A stretch of 48,358 nt of DNA from Actinomycetes bacterium (GTDB taxonomy: Bacteria > Actinomycetota > Actinomycetes > Actinomycetales > Microbacteriaceae). Made by a program: the position numbers and the translations under genes. Shown piece by piece: positions 15,642 through 22,846 of this stretch. The notes below the pieces were generated by a model that worked only from the letters and a program-made list of their open reading frames with translations, did no database searches and was not told the DNA's origin. The DNA lies in NCBI GenBank assembly GCA_023450335.1, contig JAEXHA010000180.1:1-48358 (forward strand). Direction: 5' to 3'. Each line of letters opens with the position of its first letter. Within the stretch, counting starts at the first letter, position 1.

Positions 15642-16721
15642 ATGAGGATCCTGTCCAACGCGGACGTCGAGCAGCTGCTCAGCGCTGACGATGTCATCGA
15701 CGCACTTGAGGTCGCCTACCGCGAGCTCGCGCAGAACCGAGGGCACAACCGGCCGCGCAACCACACCTATTTTCCCGTCGAGGACGAGCGGTACCCGGGC
15801 TTCCGGTTCCGCTTCAAGTCGCAGGAAGGCGGAAACGTCTCCAGCGGCTTCTGGGGCACCCGGATCACCTCCGACATGGTCGGTGTCGAGACCCTGCCCA
15901 CTGGCGAGACGCGCCGCCGGCTGCTGCCGGTCGCACCGGGGGGACGCTATGTCGGGCTTGTCACGCTGTTCAGCCTGACCGAGCTGGCGCCGATGGCGAT
16001 CATCCACGACTCGGTCATCCAAAAATACCGCGTCGGGGCCACGACCGCCCTGGGAATCCGTGAGATGGCCCGCGAGGACGTGACCGTCGCCGGGATGTTC
16101 GGTGCGGGCTGGCAGGCGGCCGCTCACATTGAGACGCTGCTGTTGGTCCGGCCGCAGATCGAAGAGATCCGCATCTACAGCCCGACCCGCGAACGCCGGG
16201 AGAAGTTCGCAGCCGACTGGGCGGCCAAGACCGGTCGCAACGTGATCGCGGTCGAGGATCCGAAGCAGGCAGTCGCCGGGTGCGACATCGTCACGGCAGC
16301 GACGGCGGCGATGGATCCGGTCTTCGATGGTGAATGGATCGACCCCGGCACGCACGTGTCGTGCATCACCAGTCCCGATGGCACCGCGATGCGCCGGGAG
16401 CTGGATGACACCACATTCGACCGCGCCGCCCGCATCGTGGTGTTCTCGCGTGAGCAGGTGCACCACGACAGCCAGTACGACATTCTCGGGCCCGTCGAAC
16501 GCGGGCTGAAGAAGTGGGAGGACATCCAGGAGCTCGGCGACATCCTCGTCGACCCGGCGCCGGCACGCGCGAACGAGGACGACATCACCGTCTTTGCGAA
16601 CAACACGGGGATGGGGATCCAATTCGCCGCCGTCGGCGCGAAGATCCTCGAGCTCGCCGAGGAGCGGGACCTCGGCCACGTCATACCCACCGAATGGTTC
16701 ACGGAGGACACGACGCCATGA
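15642..16721 (+). CDS. Ornithine cyclodeaminase / mu-crystallin family protein
   Basis: A 359-residue protein of the OCD/mu-crystallin/alanine-dehydrogenase-2 family, whose members use bound NAD(P) for deaminating cyclisation, amino-acid dehydrogenation, ketimine reduction or N-alkyl-amino-acid cleavage. Visible: N-terminal LSNADVEQLLSADDVIDALE, the substrate-loop region KYRVGATTALGIREMA, and the dinucleotide motif GMFGAGWQAAAHIETL (151-166). The ATG has AAAGAGGAG upstream, 17 bases after the M24 stop, and the gene overlaps the next aconitase-type small subunit (ATGA). The frame is open further upstream, but that part is shadow sequence. In this operon it is the best candidate for handling nitrogen in the substrate (deamination or imine chemistry). 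It is not biosynthetic proline/ornithine metabolism by context. Confidence 0.83.
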   Translation: MRILSNADVEQLLSADDVIDALEVAYRELAQNRGHNRPRNHTYFPVEDERYPGFRFRFKSQEGGNVSSGFWGTRITSDMVGVETLPTGETRRRLLPVAPGGRYVGLVTLFSLTELAPMAIIHDSVIQKYRVGATTALGIREMAREDVTVAGMFGAGWQAAAHIETLLLVRPQIEEIRIYSPTRERREKFAADWAAKTGRNVIAVEDPKQAVAGCDIVTAATAAMDPVFDGEWIDPGTHVSCITSPDGTAMRRELDDTTFDRAARIVVFSREQVHHDSQYDILGPVERGLKKWEDIQELGDILVDPAPARANEDDITVFANNTGMGIQFAAVGAKILELAEERDLGHVIPTEWFTEDTTP

Positions 16722-17236
16722 CCACCACGACAACCGACAGCCGCCTGGGCGGCAAGAGCATCGTCTTCGGCGACAGCGTCAACACCGACGTGATCATCCC
16801 CGGCCGTTACCTCGTCAGCATCGACCCGGCGGAACTCGCCACGCACGCGTTCGAACCCCTCGGTCCCGAGATTCAGGGACGGCTCATGGAGAGCCCGGTC
16901 GTCGTCGCCGGCAAGAACTTCGGTTGCGGCAGTGCGCGTGAGCAGGCTGCGACCTGCCTCATCGGCGCGGGCGTGAAGGCTGTGGTGGCGCGCTCGTACT
17001 CCCGCGTCTTCTTCCGCAACGCGATCAACACCGGGCTCGTCGCGGTGGAGTGCCCCGAGGCGGTGGACGCCATCTCCGAGGGCGACGACGTCTGGGTCGA
17101 TTACAACGCGGGAACGGTGACGGTGGGCGACGTCTCGTACCCCTTCGCGCCGTTCCCGCCCGTGCTCAAGGAGATCCTCGAAGCGGGCGGGCTCATCCCG
17201 CACCTCATGGCGAAGTTCAGTAAGGAGAACAGCTGA
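16718..17236 (+). CDS. Aconitase-superfamily small subunit 1 (LeuD-like hydro-lyase)
   Basis: A 172-residue swivel-domain subunit of the LeuD/homoaconitase-small type. It opens with IVFGDSVNTDVIIPGRYL, the family's typical N-terminus. The active-site loop is GKNFGCGSAREQA (residues 65-77), retaining the Ser72/Arg74/Glu75 pattern of GSSREHA in aconitases. The following VVARSYSRVFFRNAINTGL is also standard. It overlaps the OCD-like gene (ATGA) and is followed by its large subunit in a TGATG overlap, so this pair is encoded small-then-large, opposite to the other two pairs in the cluster. It should close the active site for a stereospecific hydration or dehydration of a hydroxy-acid. Isopropylmalate isomerase for leucine is unlikely by context. 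Confidence 0.88.
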   Translation: MTTTTTDSRLGGKSIVFGDSVNTDVIIPGRYLVSIDPAELATHAFEPLGPEIQGRLMESPVVVAGKNFGCGSAREQAATCLIGAGVKAVVARSYSRVFFRNAINTGLVAVECPEAVDAISEGDDVWVDYNAGTVTVGDVSYPFAPFPPVLKEILEAGGLIPHLMAKFSKENS

Positions 17237-18498
17237 TGGGAAAGACGTTCGCTGTGAAGGCATTGGAACGGGCAGCGCAGCAGGGTGGGCTGGAGCCTGG
17301 CCAGATCGTCGATGCGTACCCCGACTTGTACATGAGTCACACCGCGACTTGGCGGTGCATCAAGACCCTCGAACGCATGGGGTGGCCGGACCTGTTCGAC
17401 AAGGACCGCATCGCCATGGTCATGGACCACATCTCGCCGGCCGCCACCTCGAAGATCGCGGGCGACCACCGTCTCTCGCGGGGATTCGCCGAGCAACACG
17501 GCATCAAGAACTTCTTCGATGTGAACGCCGGAATCGCGCACGTGGTGCTCATGGAGAACGGACTGGTCAAGCCGGGCAACCTGATCATCGGCACCGACTC
17601 GCACTCGACGATCTATGGTGCCCTGGGAGCGCTCGGCACCGGGGTGGGCTTCAGCGAGATCACGGCGGCGTGGGTGACGGGCAAGCTCTGGATGAAGGTG
17701 CCCGAATCGATGCGCATCGAGGTCACCGGGCCGCTTCCCGAGGGCGTCTACCCGAAGGACGTCATGCTCAAGCTCATCGGCGACCTCACCGCCGACGGCG
17801 CGACCTACTACTCGGTCGAGTTCCACGGATCATGGGTCGAATCGCTGACGGTGTCCGAGCGCATGACCCTGTGCAACCTGGCGATGGAGATGGGTGCCAA
17901 GAACGCCTTCGTGCCGCCGGACGCCGAGACGCACCGGTATCTCGCCGAGCACGGCGTCGACCTGGACACGATTGATCCGATCCTGCCCGACGCTGACGCC
18001 CACTACGAGCTGCGCGTCGATCTCGATGGCACGAACCTCGAACCGCAGATCGCCGTTCCGCACAACGTCGACGATGTCGTGCCGATCAGCGAGGTTGTCG
18101 GCACCAAACTCGACCAGGTCTTCATCGGGTCGTGTGCCAACGCCAAGTACGACGACCTCGCGATCGCGGCCCGCTATCTCAAGGGAAACCATGTGGCGCC
18201 GGGTGTCCGCCTGGTCGTCACCCCGGCATCCGCCGACATCATGGCCAAGGCGGCGGCCGACGGCATCGTCACCACGCTCATCGAGGCAGGGGCGTTGTTG
18301 ACCAACCCCGGGTGCGGGGCGTGCGCCGGCAGCGGAGGGGCCATGGCAGACGGCGAGGTGACGCTTTCGACCGCGAACCGCAACTTCCGCGGCCGCATGG
18401 GCAGCTACGACTCAAGCATCTATCTGTCCAGCCCGGCCGTCGCAGCGGCATCCGCCATTCGCGGAGTCATCACCGACCCCACTCTCGTTCTCGCGTGA
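17236..18498 (+). CDS. Aconitase-superfamily large subunit 1 (LeuC-like, [4Fe-4S] dehydratase)
   Basis: A 420-residue large subunit like LeuC, homoaconitase or dimethylmalate/citraconate hydratase. The [4Fe-4S] ligands are intact: Cys300 (IGSCANAKYDDL), Cys360 and Cys363 (NPGCGACAGSGG). Other family segments are GTDSHSTIYGALGALGTG and TANRNFRGRMG. It is coupled to its small subunit by a one-base stop/start overlap and ends 28 bases before the second large subunit. Expected reaction: reversible elimination or addition of water on a carboxylic acid. Fusion-free 420-residue length is normal. The true substrate cannot be read from the sequence; presence beside two further pairs argues for a multi-step pathway. 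Confidence 0.9.
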   Translation: MGKTFAVKALERAAQQGGLEPGQIVDAYPDLYMSHTATWRCIKTLERMGWPDLFDKDRIAMVMDHISPAATSKIAGDHRLSRGFAEQHGIKNFFDVNAGIAHVVLMENGLVKPGNLIIGTDSHSTIYGALGALGTGVGFSEITAAWVTGKLWMKVPESMRIEVTGPLPEGVYPKDVMLKLIGDLTADGATYYSVEFHGSWVESLTVSERMTLCNLAMEMGAKNAFVPPDAETHRYLAEHGVDLDTIDPILPDADAHYELRVDLDGTNLEPQIAVPHNVDDVVPISEVVGTKLDQVFIGSCANAKYDDLAIAARYLKGNHVAPGVRLVVTPASADIMAKAAADGIVTTLIEAGALLTNPGCGACAGSGGAMADGEVTLSTANRNFRGRMGSYDSSIYLSSPAVAAASAIRGVITDPTLVLA

Positions 18499-18526
18499 GC
18501 AAACAGAAAGACAAGGAGACCTTCTG

Positions 18527-19816
18527 ATGAATCTGGTGGAGAAGATCTTCGCACGGGCCAGTGGTCGCGAGTCGGTGGCCGCGGGTGAAGTCGTCGTCGC
18601 GAACGTCGACCGGCTCGTCATGCACGACCTCAGCAGCTACCTGACGTCGAAGGTGTACGAGGAGCGGATCGGCGAACCGTTGCCGTACCCCGACCGCGTC
18701 GTGATGGTCTTCGACCACCACTTCTCGCCACCGACCGAGCAGCAGGCCGATGTGCTCAACGCGAACCGCGCGTGGGCGCACAAGCGCGGCGCGCAGCTGT
18801 TCGACTGCGGCAGTGGCAACATCCATCACGTGCTCATGCGCAACGGCCTCGCGCAGCCCGGCACCATCGTCGTCGGATCGGACAGCCACACGCCCGTTCA
18901 CGGGGCCGTCGGCTCAGTCGCCGTCGCGCTCGGAAATGACTCGCACGCCGGCACCGTGATGCCGTTCGGCAAGGCCTGGTTCAAGGTGCCCGAAGTGGTT
19001 CGGATCGAGATCACGGGCACACCACTCGAGGGGACCACGGCGCGCGATGTCGCCCTCTGGCTCGTCGCAGAGCTCGGCGAGGGTTCGCTCATCTACAACG
19101 GCATCGAGTTTGCCGGGTCGTATATCGAGCGACTCTCGTTCTGGGACCGTTGGCTGTTTCCGGTCCTGTGCGTCGACCTCGGCGCCAAGTGCGGCTATGT
19201 CGAGCCGGACGACGTCACGCGCCGGTTCGTCGAGAGCCTTCCGGGTGCCCGTCTCGACATGCTGGTCAACGGTGACGGGGACAACATCACCGAGGTGTAC
19301 CGGTTCGACGTCTCGGATCTTCCACCCCAGGTGGCGTGCCCGCCGACGGTCGGAAACGTGAAGCCGGTCGACGAAGTCGTGGGAAGCGCCATCCAATGGG
19401 CTGAGCTGGGCGGACACTGCGGAGGCCGCTACGAAGACATCGAACTGGCGGCGCGCGTGCTGCGTGGGCGCCGGGTGCATCCTGACGTCAAGTTCAACAT
19501 TGTGCCGTGCAGCCGCGATGTCTTCGCCCAGGCGATCGAGACCGGACTGGTGGCCGAGTTGCACGCAGCCGGAGCCACCTGGTTCCCCCCGAGCACCGGC
19601 TCGAATCAGACCGCGAACATGGGAGCGATGTCGGCCGGCGAGGCGATGATCTCGACCCATTCACGAAACTTCCCCGGCCGCAACGGCAGCCCGAAGGCGT
19701 CGATGTATCTGTCGTCGGCGCTGACGGTCGCGTCGTCTGCCGTCGCCGGACGAATCACTGACCCACGTACGCTGCTCGCCGAACAGCACGTCGAAGCGGA
19801 GGAGAGCGCAGCATGA
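18527..19816 (+). CDS. Aconitase-superfamily large subunit 2 lacking the Cys-x2-Cys cluster ligands
   Basis: A 429-residue LeuC-like protein with normal fold landmarks (VVMVFDHHFSPP, GSDSHTPVHGAVGSVAVALG, HSRNFPGRNGSPKASMYLSS). The first cluster-ligand position is kept as Cys298 (GGHCGGRYED). The segment that should read NPGCGACAG is PPSTGSNQTANMG (around 354-366), with no cysteine at all. In large subunits 1 and 3 all three ligands are present at identical positions. A standard [4Fe-4S] cluster therefore cannot form here. ATG start with AAGGAG eight bases upstream. Its stop overlaps the small subunit 2 gene (ATGA). The frame is intact and surrounding motifs are conserved, so this looks like adapted function and not decay. 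Confidence 0.85.
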   Translation: MNLVEKIFARASGRESVAAGEVVVANVDRLVMHDLSSYLTSKVYEERIGEPLPYPDRVVMVFDHHFSPPTEQQADVLNANRAWAHKRGAQLFDCGSGNIHHVLMRNGLAQPGTIVVGSDSHTPVHGAVGSVAVALGNDSHAGTVMPFGKAWFKVPEVVRIEITGTPLEGTTARDVALWLVAELGEGSLIYNGIEFAGSYIERLSFWDRWLFPVLCVDLGAKCGYVEPDDVTRRFVESLPGARLDMLVNGDGDNITEVYRFDVSDLPPQVACPPTVGNVKPVDEVVGSAIQWAELGGHCGGRYEDIELAARVLRGRRVHPDVKFNIVPCSRDVFAQAIETGLVAELHAAGATWFPPSTGSNQTANMGAMSAGEAMISTHSRNFPGRNGSPKASMYLSSALTVASSAVAGRITDPRTLLAEQHVEAEESAA

Positions 19817-20337
19817 GCGAGAGCGGAACGCATTTCGAGGGGCGCAGCTGGGTGTTCGGAGACAACATCCCGACCGACGCCCTGGTCAAGTCGGCCTACG
19901 TCTTCGAGCCGATGTCGGTCATCGTCACGCACGTGCTCGAGGACCAGAATCCGCAGTTCCCGCTCGAGGTCACCGCGGGCGACATCGTGATCGCCGGAAA
20001 ACACTTCGGCCAGTCGTCCGGCCGGGCGATCGCCCCCAAAGCGCTGAAGGCGACCGGTATCGGGTGTATCGTCGCCGACAGCTTCGCGCGGACATTCTTC
20101 AGGAACTGCTTCGAGATCGGGTTGCCTTCGCTGGAGGTGCCAGGTGTGACCGGACTGGTTTCGGACGGTGACCGCGTCGTCGTCGACATCGAAGAGGGGC
20201 TCTTTCGGAACGAGACGACCGGAGTGGAGCGACGGGTGCGGCCTGCCGACCCGTTCTTGTTGCGCATGCTCGCCGCGGGTGGGCTCATTTCGCTGACGAA
20301 GCAGGACCCCGACTGGGCGGCCTCGGCGAACGCGTAG
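19813..20337 (+). CDS. Aconitase-superfamily small subunit 2 with altered active-site loop
   Basis: A 174-residue LeuD-like swivel subunit partnering the cluster-less large subunit. It begins SWVFGDNIPTDALVKSAYVF, matching the family start. The active-site loop is GKHFGQSSGRAIAP (62-75). Aligned with GKNFGCGSAREQAA of subunit 1, Ser69 and Arg71 are kept, but the Cys-Gly before the Ser becomes Gln-Ser and the Glu after Arg becomes Ala. VADSFARTFFRNCFEIGLPS is standard. So both halves of pair 2 have diverged around the active site. It is the last gene before the marR promoter. It may bind its substrate in the normal place but use different chemistry. Confidence 0.84.
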   Translation: MSESGTHFEGRSWVFGDNIPTDALVKSAYVFEPMSVIVTHVLEDQNPQFPLEVTAGDIVIAGKHFGQSSGRAIAPKALKATGIGCIVADSFARTFFRNCFEIGLPSLEVPGVTGLVSDGDRVVVDIEEGLFRNETTGVERRVRPADPFLLRMLAAGGLISLTKQDPDWAASANA

Positions 20338-20376
20338 CGGTGCACAGCGGTGCGGGTCGATGATTGACGGTGAGGC

Positions 20377-20392
20377 GTGTGAGCGCTCTCAC
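20377..20392. promoter_or_regulatory. 16-bp palindrome GTGTGAGCGCTCTCAC (LacI-family operator-like)
   Basis: Near-perfect dyad with core GAGCGCTC, fitting the TGNNAGCGCTNNCA pattern often bound by LacI-family sugar regulators. It is 57 bases upstream of the MarR palindrome in the marR leader. No LacI-family gene is in the window, so a remote regulator would be needed. The dyad overlaps a possible 6-bp hairpin (GGTGAG/CTCACC) after the small subunit 2 gene, so a termination role for the upstream operon is an alternative. Confidence 0.4.
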
Positions 20393-20433
20393 CCGCTTGA
20401 TGACGTTGATTGACCGCGACTACGGTATTTTAG

Positions 20434-20446
20434 TTAGGTGACCTAA
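20434..20446. promoter_or_regulatory. Candidate MarR autoregulatory operator
   Basis: TTAGGTGACCTAA, perfect 5-bp arms. A possible -10 (TATTTT, 20426-20431) lies immediately upstream, and the right arm runs into the Shine-Dalgarno AAGGAG (20445-20450) of marR. A bound regulator would cover the transcription start, the usual design for MarR autorepression. Confidence 0.75.
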
Positions 20447-20461
20447 GGAGATGAGTCGATT

Positions 20462-20971
20462 GTGACGAATGTGGCGGACAGGCATACCGACGATCATGCG
20501 GAGGTGCTGCCGGCTGATCAGATCGCTGAGGAATATGAGCTTCTCGTCAGCGTTGCGGCGAGGCTGAACCGCACCAGCGCTGTGCTCCTGTCCGCCTTGC
20601 CCGTTCCGTTGACATTCCGGCAATACCGGACGCTTTCGCGGGTCGCCGGCGGGTACACCTCGCTGAGTCAGCTCGCCAAGCGCGGCAACCTCTCGCTGCC
20701 GACCGTGTCGGAGAACGTCGACGGGCTGGTGCGGCGGGGCCTGATGGTGACACGTCAGAGCGAGACCGACCGTCGTGCCATCGTGCTCGAGGTGACGGAC
20801 GCGGGCCGGGAGGCGACCGAGGCAGGACGCCTGGTGCTGAAAGACCTGATCGAGACCCTGCTCAGCGGCGTGGATGCGGATGCCCGCGATGATCTGCAGC
20901 AGGCCCTGCACGTCATCTACGAGTCCGCGACGACGTACTTCAACGAGAACGCGCGGGGCAAGAAGGGCTGA
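20462..20971 (+). CDS. MarR-family transcriptional regulator
   Basis: A 169-residue winged-helix regulator. The DNA-binding part (residues ~60-125) shows the MarR layout: FRQYRTLSRVAGGYTSLSQL, recognition helix LSLPTVSENVDGLVRRGLM and wing QSETDRRAIVLEVTDAGRE. Flanking helices provide the dimer interface and ligand pocket. GTG start 11 bases after AAGGAG. The alternative ATG at 20451 hits a stop after four codons. Twenty-one bases separate it from large subunit 3, so it probably heads a marR-large3-small3 transcript. The palindrome in its own leader recurs at the MFS gene and the divergent 10.5 kb promoter. That makes it the likely local repressor of the whole cluster, released by a pathway metabolite. 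Confidence 0.9.
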   Translation: MTNVADRHTDDHAEVLPADQIAEEYELLVSVAARLNRTSAVLLSALPVPLTFRQYRTLSRVAGGYTSLSQLAKRGNLSLPTVSENVDGLVRRGLMVTRQSETDRRAIVLEVTDAGREATEAGRLVLKDLIETLLSGVDADARDDLQQALHVIYESATTYFNENARGKKG

Positions 20972-20992
20972 CAGCGCGGAGAGGCGGTAGGC

Positions 20993-22276
20993 GTGGGCAT
21001 GACCATGGCCGAGAAGGTGCTGGCGCGTCGCAGCGGACGCGCTGTGGTGCGGCCAGGGGACATCGTCGTCACCGACGTGGACCTCATAGTGCTCGCCGAT
21101 ACCGTCTTCAGCGAGACCGCCGACACCCTCCCCGACGACCTTCTGCGCGTGGCGCATCCCGACCGCATCGTCGTGCTGATGGACCACGGCGTGCCGGCGC
21201 CGAACGAGCGGTATGCCCGATCGCAGAGCCGGGCGCGAGAACACGCGCGACGGCTCGGCTTTCGCAGCGTCGCCGACGTCGGTGGCGGAGGAATCGAGCA
21301 CCAGCTGATCTTCGAACGGTGCCTCGCTTTGCCGGGCCAGTTGGTCGCGTCGAACGACTCGCACACGAGCGCCGCGGGCGTGCTCAACTGCGCTGCGCGA
21401 GGGCTCGGCCTCGCCGACATCCTGCAGCTGGCGGCCACCGGCAAGACCTGGTACCGCTCGTCGCCCACGGTGAAGTTCCGCCTCGAAGGAGAGCTGCCCT
21501 TCGGCGTCTACGGCAAGGACGTCTTTCTGCACCTGTCGACCCTGTTCGGCAGCCAGGAAGGGTTCGACATCGAGTTCGAGGGTCCGGGCCTTCAGACGTT
21601 GTCGCTCGATGACCGCGCGACGCTCACGACCATGTGCACTGAGCTCAACGCGAACTTCGTGATGATGCCCGTGGATGAGATGCTCCGGTCGCACATCGCG
21701 GCGGTCACCGGCGCCGAGTACGAACCGGTCGACGCGGACCCGGATGCTGAGTACGCGGCGGTCCACGTCGTCGACCTCAACGCGGTCGAACCCCGGATTG
21801 CGATGCCGCACCGTATCAATGGAAACGTGCGCAGCGCCGCCGCCGTCGCGGGCGAGCGGATCAAGGTCGACCAGGCATTCATCGGCTCCTGCGCGAACGG
21901 CAAGCTGTCCGACCTGAAGATCGCAGCCGACCTGGTCCGGGGCCGGCGGGTCGCCGACGGGGTGCGGCTCATCATCACCCCAGGGTCGCAGGCCGTGTAC
22001 CTCGAGGCGCTGCGGGCCGGCTACATCGAGACCCTCATCGAGGCCGGAGCCGTCGTCACGAACGCCACCTGCGGCGCATGTGCGGGTGGGCACATGGGCG
22101 TGCTGGCGAAAGGCGAGGTCTGCATCACATCGAGCACGCGGAACTTCCGAGGTCGGATGGGTAGCCCTGATGCCGAGATCTATCTCGCGTCGACCGCGAC
22201 GGTGGCGGCGTCCGCCGTAGCCGGGGTCATCGCCGACCCGATGCCTCAGCTGACACACGCTTTGACGGCCGGATGA
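20993..22276 (+). CDS. Aconitase-superfamily large subunit 3 (LeuC-like, [4Fe-4S] dehydratase)
   Basis: A 427-residue LeuC-like protein with all three cluster cysteines: Cys300 (IGSCANGKLSDL), Cys360 and Cys363 (NATCGACAGGHMG). SNDSHTSAAGVLNCAARGLG and STRNFRGRMGSPDAEIYLAS are further family segments. The GTG start has GGAGAGG eight bases upstream; in-frame ATGs at 20999 and 21005 are alternatives. It differs from large subunit 1 throughout, so the two probably handle different substrates. It is coupled to small subunit 3 by an ATGA overlap and lies downstream of marR. Confidence 0.9.
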   Translation: MGMTMAEKVLARRSGRAVVRPGDIVVTDVDLIVLADTVFSETADTLPDDLLRVAHPDRIVVLMDHGVPAPNERYARSQSRAREHARRLGFRSVADVGGGGIEHQLIFERCLALPGQLVASNDSHTSAAGVLNCAARGLGLADILQLAATGKTWYRSSPTVKFRLEGELPFGVYGKDVFLHLSTLFGSQEGFDIEFEGPGLQTLSLDDRATLTTMCTELNANFVMMPVDEMLRSHIAAVTGAEYEPVDADPDAEYAAVHVVDLNAVEPRIAMPHRINGNVRSAAAVAGERIKVDQAFIGSCANGKLSDLKIAADLVRGRRVADGVRLIITPGSQAVYLEALRAGYIETLIEAGAVVTNATCGACAGGHMGVLAKGEVCITSSTRNFRGRMGSPDAEIYLASTATVAASAVAGVIADPMPQLTHALTAG

Positions 22277-22797
22277 GCATGGCCGGCTCAGACTGGGTGT
22301 TCACCGGCCGCGCTCGCGTGGTCGCAGACGACGACATCAATACGGACCAGATCATGCCGAGGCGTGGCTTCGAGGCGCCACCCGAAGCGCAAGCGGCGCT
22401 CGTGTTCGATGCCATCCGACCCGGATGGTCGAGTACGGTCCGTGCCGGGGACATCCTTGTGACCGGTAGGCGGTTCGGCTGCGGATCGAGCCGCCCCGCA
22501 CCCCGGGTGCTCGCACGCACCGGCATCTCCGCGATCGTCGCCGAGTCGTTCGGCGATATCTTCCTTCGCAACGCGGTGGCATACGCAGTGCCGGTGCTCG
22601 AGTGCCCCGGCGTGTTGGACGCCGTTGCCGAAGGCGACGATATCGCAGTCGATGTCGCACGAGGCATTGTCACCGTCACGCGCACCGGTGCTTCGTTGTG
22701 GTCGGAGCCGCTCCCGGAAATGCTTCTCGACACCATCGCGGCCGGAGGCGTGCACGAGATGCTGCGCCGGGACGGCTACTTCGCGGCGCGTTCGTAG
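22273..22797 (+). CDS. Aconitase-superfamily small subunit 3
   Basis: A 174-residue LeuD-like swivel subunit for large subunit 3. N-terminal pattern ADDDINTDQIMPRRGF; active-site loop GRRFGCGSSRPAPRVL (65-80), which keeps Cys70, Ser72 and Arg74 but has Pro75 in place of the usual Glu. VAESFGDIFLRNAVAYAVPV follows the family pattern. The two flanking genes converge here: the gntR stop lies 50 bases downstream on the other strand. It closes the third hydro-lyase pair and the cluster. The Glu-to-Pro change suggests altered substrate recognition. Confidence 0.86.
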   Translation: MSMAGSDWVFTGRARVVADDDINTDQIMPRRGFEAPPEAQAALVFDAIRPGWSSTVRAGDILVTGRRFGCGSSRPAPRVLARTGISAIVAESFGDIFLRNAVAYAVPVLECPGVLDAVAEGDDIAVDVARGIVTVTRTGASLWSEPLPEMLLDTIAAGGVHEMLRRDGYFAARS

Positions 22798-22846
22798 GCA
22801 CCTGCGCCACCTGAGCGATGATCCGGCTGCCCGGGAGTGAGGTGGG

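Noticed and set aside
13418..16721. Ectoine or hydroxyectoine degradation (M24 hydrolase plus an OCD-type EutC)
   Set aside because: The M24 proteins lack the expected active-site pattern, no EutB- or DoeB-like gene is present, and aconitase-type enzymes have no role there.
20420..22258. A 612-codon minus-strand open frame across marR and aconitase large subunit 3
   Set aside because: It is antisense to two proteins with clear motifs, its translation is His/Arg/Val-rich with no family pattern, and such frames are common opposite high-GC genes.
16718..22797. Leucine or lysine biosynthesis (leuCD/homoaconitase) for the three pairs
   Set aside because: No leuA, leuB or homocitrate genes are nearby, three divergent pairs are present, and they share transcripts with an importer, M24 and OCD genes and a MarR-type operator.
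22807..22845. CCACCT...AGGTGG as a terminator between small subunit 3 and gntR
   Set aside because: Only six base pairs with a 27-base loop and no T-run; too weak to call.
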